Positions 9,255 to 15,900 of a DNA stretch of 64,000 nt are shown here, in pieces (position 1 is the first letter of the stretch; every line of letters starts with the position of its first letter). The DNA is from Chlamydomonas sphaeroides (Eukaryota > Chlorophyta > Chlorophyceae > Chlamydomonadales > Chlamydomonadaceae), in assembly GCA_001662425.1 (NCBI GenBank), contig BDDC01000222.1, positions 20,562-84,561 of the forward strand. The letters are read 5' to 3'. Position numbers and translations under genes: made by a program. The notes under the pieces are model-generated. The model saw only the letters and a list, made by a program, of their open reading frames with translations, was not told the origin of the DNA and did not search any database.

Positions 9255-9839
9255 TCACAGAACGGAAGAACTTATCTTGATACCGCAGTAGTCGCTGGGT
9301 TTGCTGTTGAAGTCGACCTTGCTGTAGATGCCGATCTCGATCGCTTCACGCAGCAGGAAGCGGAAGTTTGCCCAGAATGCAGGGGTGTGCCCAATGTCGG
9401 TTGTCATGATGTGTCCCAGCTCGTGCACCGCGACGTAGATGAGGACGTTATTGTCGACGAACGTCCCGTCGCGCTGCCGAATGCACATGACGATCTTCTC
9501 GCCCTTGTTGATGCTGTAAGACGTGTACCCGTTCTCCATGCCCCCCTCCGAGATGGCTTCTGGGTTGAACTTTTGCGCCATCCGGATCACGTCTGGGTTG
9601 TTGCTATACTTTGCCTGCATGTGTTGAACGAGGGTGACCAGCTGGCGGGTCAGCAGCGCGAGTCTGTCGGCGGCCTCCTGGCTGTCTGGCATTTTGCGCA
9701 CGAGGTAATCGCGGCCGTCCACGCGCGATGTCATGTACTCGACCTCTCCGTAGTACCGCCGGATGTACATGAAGATGATGACGGCCATGACGCTGATAAT
9801 GAAGACGTCCGTGAACGTGACGCTGCTCCAAAGGGCCAT
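9255..9839 (-). CDS. Membrane-anchored WLM-type metalloprotease
   Basis: 194 aa. N-terminal single membrane helix (residues about 10-28), then a zinc protease domain with HELGH at 139-143 and a third ligand candidate His151 in GHTPAFW, matching the HExxH...H layout of WLM/Wss1-SprT-like proteases, which cut proteins crosslinked to DNA or modified by SUMO or ubiquitin. The frame is open up to 10145, but that stretch runs antisense to the glycosyltransferase gene; the ATG at 9839 places the membrane helix at the N-terminus and leaves a 99-base divergent promoter. Membrane anchoring suggests a target at a membrane or virion rather than on chromatin (inference). Confidence 0.82.
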   Translation of the reverse strand: MALWSSVTFTDVFIISVMAVIIFMYIRRYYGEVEYMTSRVDGRDYLVRKMPDSQEAADRLALLTRQLVTLVQHMQAKYSNNPDVIRMAQKFNPEAISEGGMENGYTSYSINKGEKIVMCIRQRDGTFVDNNVLIYVAVHELGHIMTTDIGHTPAFWANFRFLLREAIEIGIYSKVDFNSKPSDYCGIKISSSVL

Positions 9840-9855
9840 CGTATCGTGAGAAGTA

Positions 9856-9865
9856 TAGTATACTA
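9856..9865. promoter_or_regulatory. TAGTATACTA palindrome in divergent promoter
   Basis: Perfect 10-base palindrome 17 bases before the WLM start codon, in the 99-base spacer between two divergent genes. Related AGTACT-centred palindromes occur before other genes (19008, 19027, 29521). Confidence 0.35.
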
Positions 9866-9938
9866 GTGAGAGTACCTTAAAAACCTGGACTGCGACCTCG
9901 TGTAGATACACCATGAAAAAAACTTCAAACAAACAAAA

Positions 9939-10793
9939 ATGCCGCACAGAGAGCATCGTGTTGTCGTTGTAACGCCGGCAGGACGCCGTCGGTACCTGGA
10001 GGTCCTGGTCCCACAGGTCCTTGCGTACTGTCGTGCCGGCATCGTGGACGAGTATCAGTTGTGGGTCAACACGCTGGACGCGGACGATAAGGCGTACATG
10101 CAGCAGCTCGCCGAGGAGCACCCGGGGGTCATCGTCCTCCGCCATCTGCCGCCTTCCGTGGCGTACCAGGGCAACATGTCAATCTACCACTTTTTCAAAG
10201 AGTGCACTGCGCCGGACACCGTTTACGTGCGGTTCGATGATGACGTGTGCCTTCTGGACACCGCTGCGGCCTTCAGAGAGTTCTTGGACTTCCGCATTGA
10301 TAACCCGGCGTTCTTCATGGTCTATGCAAACATCCTGAACAACGCCGTCATCGCGCACATCCTCCAGCGCTTCAACAAGCTGGACGGGGCTGCCGGGCTG
10401 TCGGGGTACGCCTGCATGGACACGGTGGGCTGGAAGGATGGCGCGTTTGCCGTCAACATCCACAACCAGATCTTGCGAGCCGGCGGCGACCTGGCACGGT
10501 TTCGGTTCAAGGAACAGTGGATGCTGACCTGGCACGACCGCGTGTCGATCAATTGCATCTCCTGGTTAGGCAGCGAGTTCAAGAAACAGTGCGGCGGACA
10601 CGTGGGGCACGATGAGGAGGCCGAGCTTGCATGCATGATGCCGCAGAAACTGGGGCTGCTCAACACTGTCTATGGCAACTATTGTTGTGTCCACTTTGCC
10701 TTTCACACGCAACGCGCAGCAGTGGAAGAGAGCGGGATGCTCACCAAGTATAATGAGCTCCTCATGCGCCGAAATTCTCTCTCTCTTCTCTAG
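9939..10793 (+). CDS. GT-A type glycosyltransferase
   Basis: 284 aa, no signal peptide or membrane helix, so probably cytoplasmic. Seen: an N-terminal VVVVTPAGRRRYL strand-loop and a metal-binding acidic motif in VRFDDDVCLL (residues about 97-106), followed by aromatic acceptor-type segments (GYACMD, WLGSEF) and C-terminal histidines. This arrangement fits nucleotide-sugar-dependent transferases; the donor and acceptor cannot be read from sequence. One of three glycosyltransferase genes in the window. The leader is very A-rich directly before the ATG. Confidence 0.75.
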   Translation: MPHREHRVVVVTPAGRRRYLEVLVPQVLAYCRAGIVDEYQLWVNTLDADDKAYMQQLAEEHPGVIVLRHLPPSVAYQGNMSIYHFFKECTAPDTVYVRFDDDVCLLDTAAAFREFLDFRIDNPAFFMVYANILNNAVIAHILQRFNKLDGAAGLSGYACMDTVGWKDGAFAVNIHNQILRAGGDLARFRFKEQWMLTWHDRVSINCISWLGSEFKKQCGGHVGHDEEAELACMMPQKLGLLNTVYGNYCCVHFAFHTQRAAVEESGMLTKYNELLMRRNSLSLL

Positions 10794-10812
10794 GGACATC
10801 ATAATAGACGAC

Positions 10813-11568
10813 ATGACTTGCTCAGCGTGTTCATCGTCATCATACGGAAAGGCCGAGAGAGAGGAGATGGCATCGGCCGCCAGCAACAGTCACTCTTTTC
10901 TGTCACGCGTCTCACTGCCATCGTTCCTGCGAAAGTCTCAAGCCAAATCTCAGGATCAAGGAACAAGCTCAAAAGATCAACATCCAAAGAAGAAGAAAAA
11001 GATGAACAGCGTTGGTAAGATCACGGTCGAGGTTGCGAAGAAGAAGAGCAAGGTCGAGAAGAAGAGTCAGGTCAACAAGAAGAGTCAGGTCGACAAGAAG
11101 AGTCAGGTCAACAAGAAGAGTAGCAATAAGGTCGACAAGAAGAGTAGCAATAAGCGTGGTGGCGCAGGAGCAGCCGCGTGCGTCGCCACAAACAACACGG
11201 TGCCAGACCTCAACGGGACGAATTTGCCCACGCAGTACTGGGGTGCCACAGCAACCGCGCTGCCGCCTCACTTCTCGACGACGGTGACGGCATCACCCCT
11301 GGGGTCCCTGGCAACAAACACGCCCCTGGTCGGTCTGTTCGGAGCGAGCTTGACCGACCCTAGTGCAAACAGTGTGATCGAGCCCTCGTATTCGATGTGG
11401 CACGCCATTGGTGGAGGAGTTGCCAAAAGACGGTGCCTAGACAAGTCGAGCAAGTCTGGTAGTAAGAGCAAGTCAAGCAAGCCTGTCAAGCCAAAAAGTC
11501 AAGCCAAAAAGTCGAAGCTGTCGAAGCTGTCGAAGAAGGATAACAAGAAGAAGAAGAGTACCAAGTAG
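10813..11568 (+). CDS. Lysine/serine-rich basic protein with KKSQV repeats
   Basis: 251 aa from the ATG at 10813; ATG 10867 is an alternative. The middle holds five or more tandem units of the KKSQVNKKSQVD type, and the tail is a Lys/Ser run (SKSGSKSKSSKP...). Between them lies a non-repetitive Pro/Thr/Ala stretch. No catalytic motif. Composition fits a DNA-binding, chromatin-like or core protein. The frame is open further upstream into the preceding glycosyltransferase gene, which is not a plausible start. It ends one base before the end of the eIF4E gene on the other strand. Confidence 0.65.
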   Translation: MTCSACSSSSYGKAEREEMASAASNSHSFLSRVSLPSFLRKSQAKSQDQGTSSKDQHPKKKKKMNSVGKITVEVAKKKSKVEKKSQVNKKSQVDKKSQVNKKSSNKVDKKSSNKRGGAGAAACVATNNTVPDLNGTNLPTQYWGATATALPPHFSTTVTASPLGSLATNTPLVGLFGASLTDPSANSVIEPSYSMWHAIGGGVAKRRCLDKSSKSGSKSKSSKPVKPKSQAKKSKLSKLSKKDNKKKKSTK

Positions 11569-11569
11569 T

Positions 11570-12211
11570 TCAGCTGGCCGTCGACGCAAGCTGGGCAGGG
11601 CGGCCTGTGAGCAGGCGTTCCGTGTTTGCTTTGATGCAGTCTAGGTGGCTTCTGAAGAGGACCTCACCGCCATACCACGCAGGGATGGCGAAGTCACTTG
11701 CCGTGACATGGCTCACGTCTTTGAGCCAGACTTTGATGATACAAAAATATTTCTTGGGACTGATGGAGATGCCGTTGATCGATTCCCACCCGCTCGTATC
11801 TCCAACAAACGTTTCGCCCAACACGCGAGCGCACACCGCCGTCCAAGTTCGCATGGCATCTGCCTTGGATACTTTGATCGAAACACATCCACCATACATG
11901 TTGCGTGGGTCATCCCAGCAGGGATAGATGCCTTCGCGCATAACAAAAAACATATTGTCAGCCACGTGCTCCTTCATGCATGCGTGCGCGGCCCAGAAGT
12001 CCTCTACCGTCGAGATGTCGGTCAAGCGCGTGTAGCTGTTCAGCGTCCAATCCGCATCGTCCGCACTATGGAAATACAGAGTCCACACGTCATTCAGGTA
12101 CACGAGCTCCTCGAGGTCATTGACCTCATCTAGATCATCTCGATCATCTCGATCATCTAGAACCTTGACAGTGACACCAAGATCCTTGACAGTGACACCA
12201 AGATCATCCAT
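11570..12211 (-). CDS. eIF4E-like mRNA cap-binding protein
   Basis: 213 aa. The core aligns with eukaryotic eIF4E: WTLYFH (43-48), a cap-stacking Trp in DADW (W55), TVEDFW (W73, the eIF4G-contact Trp in host proteins), GIYPCWDD with the second cap-stacking Trp (W99), GGCVSIK, and VWLKD (W162). The residue after W99 is Asp100 where most eIF4Es have Glu for the guanine base; charge is kept. The N-terminus has a short duplicated DLGVTVK unit and an Asp/Arg-rich stretch. Expected role: bind capped mRNA and load ribosomes on viral transcripts, or sequester caps. No eIF4G partner is seen in the window. Confidence 0.9.
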   Translation of the reverse strand: MDDLGVTVKDLGVTVKVLDDRDDRDDLDEVNDLEELVYLNDVWTLYFHSADDADWTLNSYTRLTDISTVEDFWAAHACMKEHVADNMFFVMREGIYPCWDDPRNMYGGCVSIKVSKADAMRTWTAVCARVLGETFVGDTSGWESINGISISPKKYFCIIKVWLKDVSHVTASDFAIPAWYGGEVLFRSHLDCIKANTERLLTGRPAQLASTAS

Positions 12212-12229
12212 CGCCGTTAGATTGATTAA

Positions 12230-13531
12230 TTAAACAATAGGATTAGATTTTATGTCGAGGCCACCGACCATAATGCTGGCGAGCTTGCGGAGGTCCAGCT
12301 GCGCGCGGTTGATCAGGTAGTCCGTGTCGCGGCTTAGGATGCGCGTGTACTTGGTCAGCACGGGGTCATAAGAGAACTCTGGGTCGAGGTCTTTGACAAT
12401 GCCCTCCAGCAGGCCAAACACGCGCACGATGCGAAAGACGATGCTCTTAAACTTGATTGGAAGGTCACCGCGCATCTCGGTGTTGTTGGACATTTTCAAA
12501 ATGACGTCAATGTCCACTGTACGGATGTACTCGGCGTAGTTCTTCAGCAAGACACGCACCTTGGCATCGTCGCGAACTTCAAAGAGATCGATGCTCTTGA
12601 TGAGCGCCATGGCGGCGTCCAGGTTTCCCGCAGTCACCTCGAACAGCAGTGATCGTAGGCCCTGCCGCGTGGCCTTGTCAATGCAGAGGACATTGCCGTA
12701 GTCGTAAATAACCAGCCGACCGTCATCGCTGATGCCCAGGTTCCCCTCGTGCGGATCACCATGCACGATGCCATCGACCACGAGTTGCCCCACAAAGGTG
12801 TCCATGATGTGCACGGCCAAGCGCTTGCGCTCCGGGTAGGACAGCGCGTACTTGACATCGCGGATCTTTTTTGACGGCACGTACTGCATGACGATGAGGT
12901 CGTTAAAGGTTAGCTGAGGGTAGCATGCCGGTAGCACGACCTGTGTGGGGTCCGCATGCTTGGCAAGCTTTTCGTAATTCTTAAATTCACGCCGATAGTC
13001 CATCTCGTCTTCGAGAAAGACCCGAAAGTCATTGAGGAGCTCGCGCGTCTCGCGGATGTTTTCGGTGTTGAGCATGTCCATGATGGAGAGCAGGCCCATG
13101 AGTATGGTAATGTCCATGTGAACGTCTTCCTCGACATGCGGGCGGCGGATCTTGATGGCTACGCGCTCACCCGACGTGAGTTCCGCCAGGTGCACCTGTC
13201 CGATGGACGCACATGCTAGGGGCTGCGACGAGACCCTCGCCACCTTGGCCATGCGTTTGGGGCCCAAGCGCTGCACGATCTGTTGACGGGTCACGTCACT
13301 GGGTGCGGGCTCCACCGCGTCCTGTAGTTCACGGAGGGCTTCCACGATGTAGGGTTCAAAGATGTCGCTGCGAGCCGAAATAAATTGGCCGATCTTGATG
13401 TACGTGGGTCCCATGCGCTGCAGCTCGGACTTGAGCCACTGCGCTTTCGCGCTGTTCCCGCCTTTCACGCGAAACTTTCGGTGCACATCGATGACGAAGC
13501 GCGACGTCTTTACCAGGCGATGCAAGATCAT
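12230..13531 (-). CDS. ABC1/UbiB/ADCK atypical kinase
   Basis: 433 aa, full length for the family. Seen: the diagnostic YIKIGQ (46-49 for KxGQ), the Ala-rich loop ACASIGQ that replaces the glycine-rich loop, VAIK (K127), HGDPHEGN (catalytic loop near 258-264) and DYGN (near 277). Family members act in ubiquinone and lipid metabolism in mitochondria, plastids and bacteria, usually as ATPases or atypical kinases. The viral copy has no evident targeting peptide. The spacer to the eIF4E gene is 18 bases on the same strand, so co-transcription is possible. Confidence 0.92.
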   Translation of the reverse strand: MILHRLVKTSRFVIDVHRKFRVKGGNSAKAQWLKSELQRMGPTYIKIGQFISARSDIFEPYIVEALRELQDAVEPAPSDVTRQQIVQRLGPKRMAKVARVSSQPLACASIGQVHLAELTSGERVAIKIRRPHVEEDVHMDITILMGLLSIMDMLNTENIRETRELLNDFRVFLEDEMDYRREFKNYEKLAKHADPTQVVLPACYPQLTFNDLIVMQYVPSKKIRDVKYALSYPERKRLAVHIMDTFVGQLVVDGIVHGDPHEGNLGISDDGRLVIYDYGNVLCIDKATRQGLRSLLFEVTAGNLDAAMALIKSIDLFEVRDDAKVRVLLKNYAEYIRTVDIDVILKMSNNTEMRGDLPIKFKSIVFRIVRVFGLLEGIVKDLDPEFSYDPVLTKYTRILSRDTDYLINRAQLDLRKLASIMVGGLDIKSNPIV

Positions 13532-13625
13532 ATTTATTTTCCTACTGTTTTCTTTGTCTCGGCGGCATTCGTAATGCCGCTAATTTGTTTATGTCCTTTT
13601 TCGTCATCAGAGCATCATCTCAGAA

Positions 13626-13958
13626 TTAACTCCTCACCACGTCCTTGAATGCGTTGTATCGTGCTTGCAGAGCATCCAGCATGGTGCGTGCGTTCATGGG
13701 GAGACCGTTCGCACCACCACCCGTCTTGCTCGTCTTGGGCTTCTTCTTGTTTGTCTTGGGCTTCCTCTGGACCGGCGGCGACTTCTTCTGGACCAGCGAC
13801 GACTTCCTCTGGACCGGCGACGACTTCCTCTGGGCCGGCGACGACTTCCTCTGGGCCGGCGACGACTTCCTCTGGGCCGGCGACGACTTCCTCTTCTTGG
13901 CAACTCTCTTTGCGGGCGGCGATACGGAAGTCTTGACTTTAACGGCTGCGGTTGGCAT
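13626..13958 (-). CDS. Basic heptad-repeat protein (SSPAQRK)
   Basis: 110 aa from the ATG at 13958. The centre has about six heptads of the KSSPAQR type, including SSPVQRK and SSLVQKK variants, encoded by 21-base DNA repeats, then a Lys/Pro/Thr tail and a non-repetitive C-terminus ending DALQARYNAFKDVVRS. The SPxxR/K pattern is like DNA minor-groove-binding SPKK motifs of histone H1. Probable DNA packaging or core protein (inference). The 68-base spacer to the divergent next gene must hold both promoters. Confidence 0.65.
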   Translation of the reverse strand: MPTAAVKVKTSVSPPAKRVAKKRKSSPAQRKSSPAQRKSSPAQRKSSPVQRKSSLVQKKSPPVQRKPKTNKKKPKTSKTGGGANGLPMNARTMLDALQARYNAFKDVVRS

Positions 13959-14001
13959 GCTCAACTTTTTATTGTTACTTATGCCGGAGTATTTTTTCAC
14001 A

Positions 14002-14009
14002 CATAAAAG
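14002..14009 (+). promoter_or_regulatory. CATAAAAG promoter-like element
   Basis: TATA-like octamer 25 bases before the ATG at 14027. The same or a near-identical sequence occurs at 21759, 22109, 27071, 28728 (minus strand) and 40031, each 20-75 bases before a start codon. Confidence 0.45.
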
Positions 14010-14026
14010 GTGTTTAGAATAGAGAC

Positions 14027-14584
14027 ATGCAGATAATACAAAACACAATGATGTCGATGCGTCCAGTACGTTTTGGACTACTGCACCACAGACCCACCCG
14101 CTGCCGCTGTGCGGGCCCTAATGATGCACCGGGCCACCCAAGATCGTCTCCCTACCCCAAGAAGATGCGCCTCTCGCGCATGATGGACTGCGACGAAGTC
14201 ATCACGGAGCTCGGCAACATGCACACGAACATCGTCAACATTGTGCATTCTATTGCTGCAAAGCGACAGAAAATGGAGAGCCTGCGCACGGAATCTGCGA
14301 GGGATGTGATCCATCACGAGGTCAAGGCCCTTCAGGCGCTCATGGATGAACTGCTGAAAGAGCTTCCATCCTCCTCCTCTACTCCTTCTCTGGATGCTAC
14401 TTCGCTCGACGACCAATACCAGGACTACAAGGATTACAAATACAACAAGGACTACAAGGATTACAAGGACTACAAGGACTACGACCCGTTCGAGGTCATC
14501 CCTGATACTCCCACGCCACCGTCGCCGTCGACTGACGATCACAGTGCCGCATATGAACGCTTTGTAGATCGCATCGACACTTAG
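14027..14584 (+). CDS. Hypothetical protein with KDY repeats
   Basis: 185 aa. A basic N-terminal 50 residues, a probable coiled-coil segment (residues about 55-115, DEVITELGNMHTNIVNIV onward), then a Tyr/Lys/Asp repeat tract made of KDY units, and a Pro/Ser-rich acidic tail. No known domain. In-frame ATGs at 14048 and 14051 are alternative starts. Its stop overlaps the stop of the convergent gene: TAG on this strand and TAA on the other lie within TTAG at 14581-14584. Confidence 0.6.
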   Translation: MQIIQNTMMSMRPVRFGLLHHRPTRCRCAGPNDAPGHPRSSPYPKKMRLSRMMDCDEVITELGNMHTNIVNIVHSIAAKRQKMESLRTESARDVIHHEVKALQALMDELLKELPSSSSTPSLDATSLDDQYQDYKDYKYNKDYKDYKDYKDYDPFEVIPDTPTPPSPSTDDHSAAYERFVDRIDT

Positions 14585-14982
14585 AATTGGGAGATGACCA
14601 TGGTCAATAGAGCTGCCAAGATCAGGAACACCCCAAAGTAGGGCGTCCGCTCCGGCGATGCCAGGGCACGGGTAACGTCCGTGACAGAGCGCGCTTCGAG
14701 GAGGTCAGCAAAGACGTCGTGGAAAACGCGCATGGTGTCCATGACGATCACGTGTAGCGGCTGAGTGATGATGCTCCTTTGTTTTCCAGCGACGGCGCGC
14801 TGTTCCATGTCGTCGTCGACAACACGATGCAGTACATCTAGAACACCCTGTTCGCGTGCGTGCATGAGCGTGCCGTAGAGGGATTCGTCGGCTGCGCCCG
14901 CGTGATGGTGTGTGCCGATTATCGAGCGTATGCGTTCTGCCTCAGTTCGTTGTTTGGAGAGATCTTTCGTCACGGTCGACAT
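14581..14982 (-). CDS. Tail-anchored membrane protein, 133 aa
   Basis: A soluble helical N-terminal domain of about 110 residues and one C-terminal membrane helix (FGVFLILAALLTMVI) ending two residues before the stop, the layout of a tail-anchored protein. No family recognised. Convergent with the KDY-repeat gene, sharing four bases. Confidence 0.65.
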   Translation of the reverse strand: MSTVTKDLSKQRTEAERIRSIIGTHHHAGAADESLYGTLMHAREQGVLDVLHRVVDDDMEQRAVAGKQRSIITQPLHVIVMDTMRVFHDVFADLLEARSVTDVTRALASPERTPYFGVFLILAALLTMVISQF

Positions 14983-15045
14983 TCTGGAAGGTGAACCTTT
15001 ACTTTACTTTACTGACCCGAATCTTCCACGCGTTCATGGACGTGA

Positions 15046-15825
15046 CTACACATACATGGATGTTGCGCTGTTCACGTCGGCCGCAGCAAGAGCAGCAACC
15101 GGTGGCAGTGTGTTGACAACGTCAGGCAGAGCCGCGCGCCATGTCTTAATGCAGTCCTCCAGCAGCACGTACGTGTAGTCACGGATCGTCGCGATCGCAC
15201 GGCTCGTGCGCCGGTGGTCGCTTGTATTTACAAACTCAAACGACATGCGCACCAACTGCTCTAACAGCTCCACGCGCAGCATGGCCACATCCGTGATCCT
15301 TTGGCGCGCAAGTTCGTGCCGTCGGGTGTTGCCGACACACATGGGTCGACTGCTGGAAGTGAGCAGCGCGTGCAGTCCCAGTATGCGCTCTAGAACAGTC
15401 ATGGAGAGTTGCACGGCAGCGGGGCGCCGTCGTCGCAGCTCTGGCAGCAATGCGTCGAGTGCACGGGACAGACGCGGGTGCCGTTGGATATACGTCGATG
15501 CTGGAGTGAGGACGGGTGTCTGGAAGGGTGCGTCTTGGGGCACGGGCTGGTGCATGAGCTCGGCGCTGGTGGCAGGGCGGTCCGGGGCATGGCCAGGGTC
15601 CGCCAGGCGCTTCAGGGCCTCTGCCTGCTGGGCCTCTTCCGCACGTTGGCATTTGGACAGGTGCGTGTTGGCCGCCACAGCATACGCGCCGCCTATGACA
15701 CCTACAAACGTCAGCGCGTGCGAAACACCATACCGAACCCAGAGAAAGGTGCTCACCACGATGATCGCGTAGATGGCAAGCGCCTCCTTGGTGTCCACCA
15801 GCAGCAGCATTGGCGAGGAGGTCAT
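15046..15825 (-). CDS. Membrane protein, 259 aa
   Basis: Two membrane helices near the N-terminus (AIYAIIVVSTFLW and TFVGVIGGAYAVAA), then a long Arg/Ala-rich soluble region with Leu-rich helices. Start chosen at the ATG 15825; the frame opens further to a TTG only. No known family; candidate virion or assembly membrane protein (inference). It diverges from the GH65-like gene with a 75-base spacer that contains an ATAATATATAAT stretch. Confidence 0.6.
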   Translation of the reverse strand: MTSSPMLLLVDTKEALAIYAIIVVSTFLWVRYGVSHALTFVGVIGGAYAVAANTHLSKCQRAEEAQQAEALKRLADPGHAPDRPATSAELMHQPVPQDAPFQTPVLTPASTYIQRHPRLSRALDALLPELRRRRPAAVQLSMTVLERILGLHALLTSSSRPMCVGNTRRHELARQRITDVAMLRVELLEQLVRMSFEFVNTSDHRRTSRAIATIRDYTYVLLEDCIKTWRAALPDVVNTLPPVAALAAADVNSATSMYV

Positions 15826-15900
15826 GATGACGGGATAATATATAATAGCGGCCAAAACCAAACGAACAATAGAAGACTACTCGAATATACAGAGAGAAGC

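Noticed and set aside
9840..10145. N-terminal extension of the WLM protease frame
   Set aside because: Antisense to the glycosyltransferase start; an internal ATG gives a clean membrane-anchored protein and a divergent promoter.
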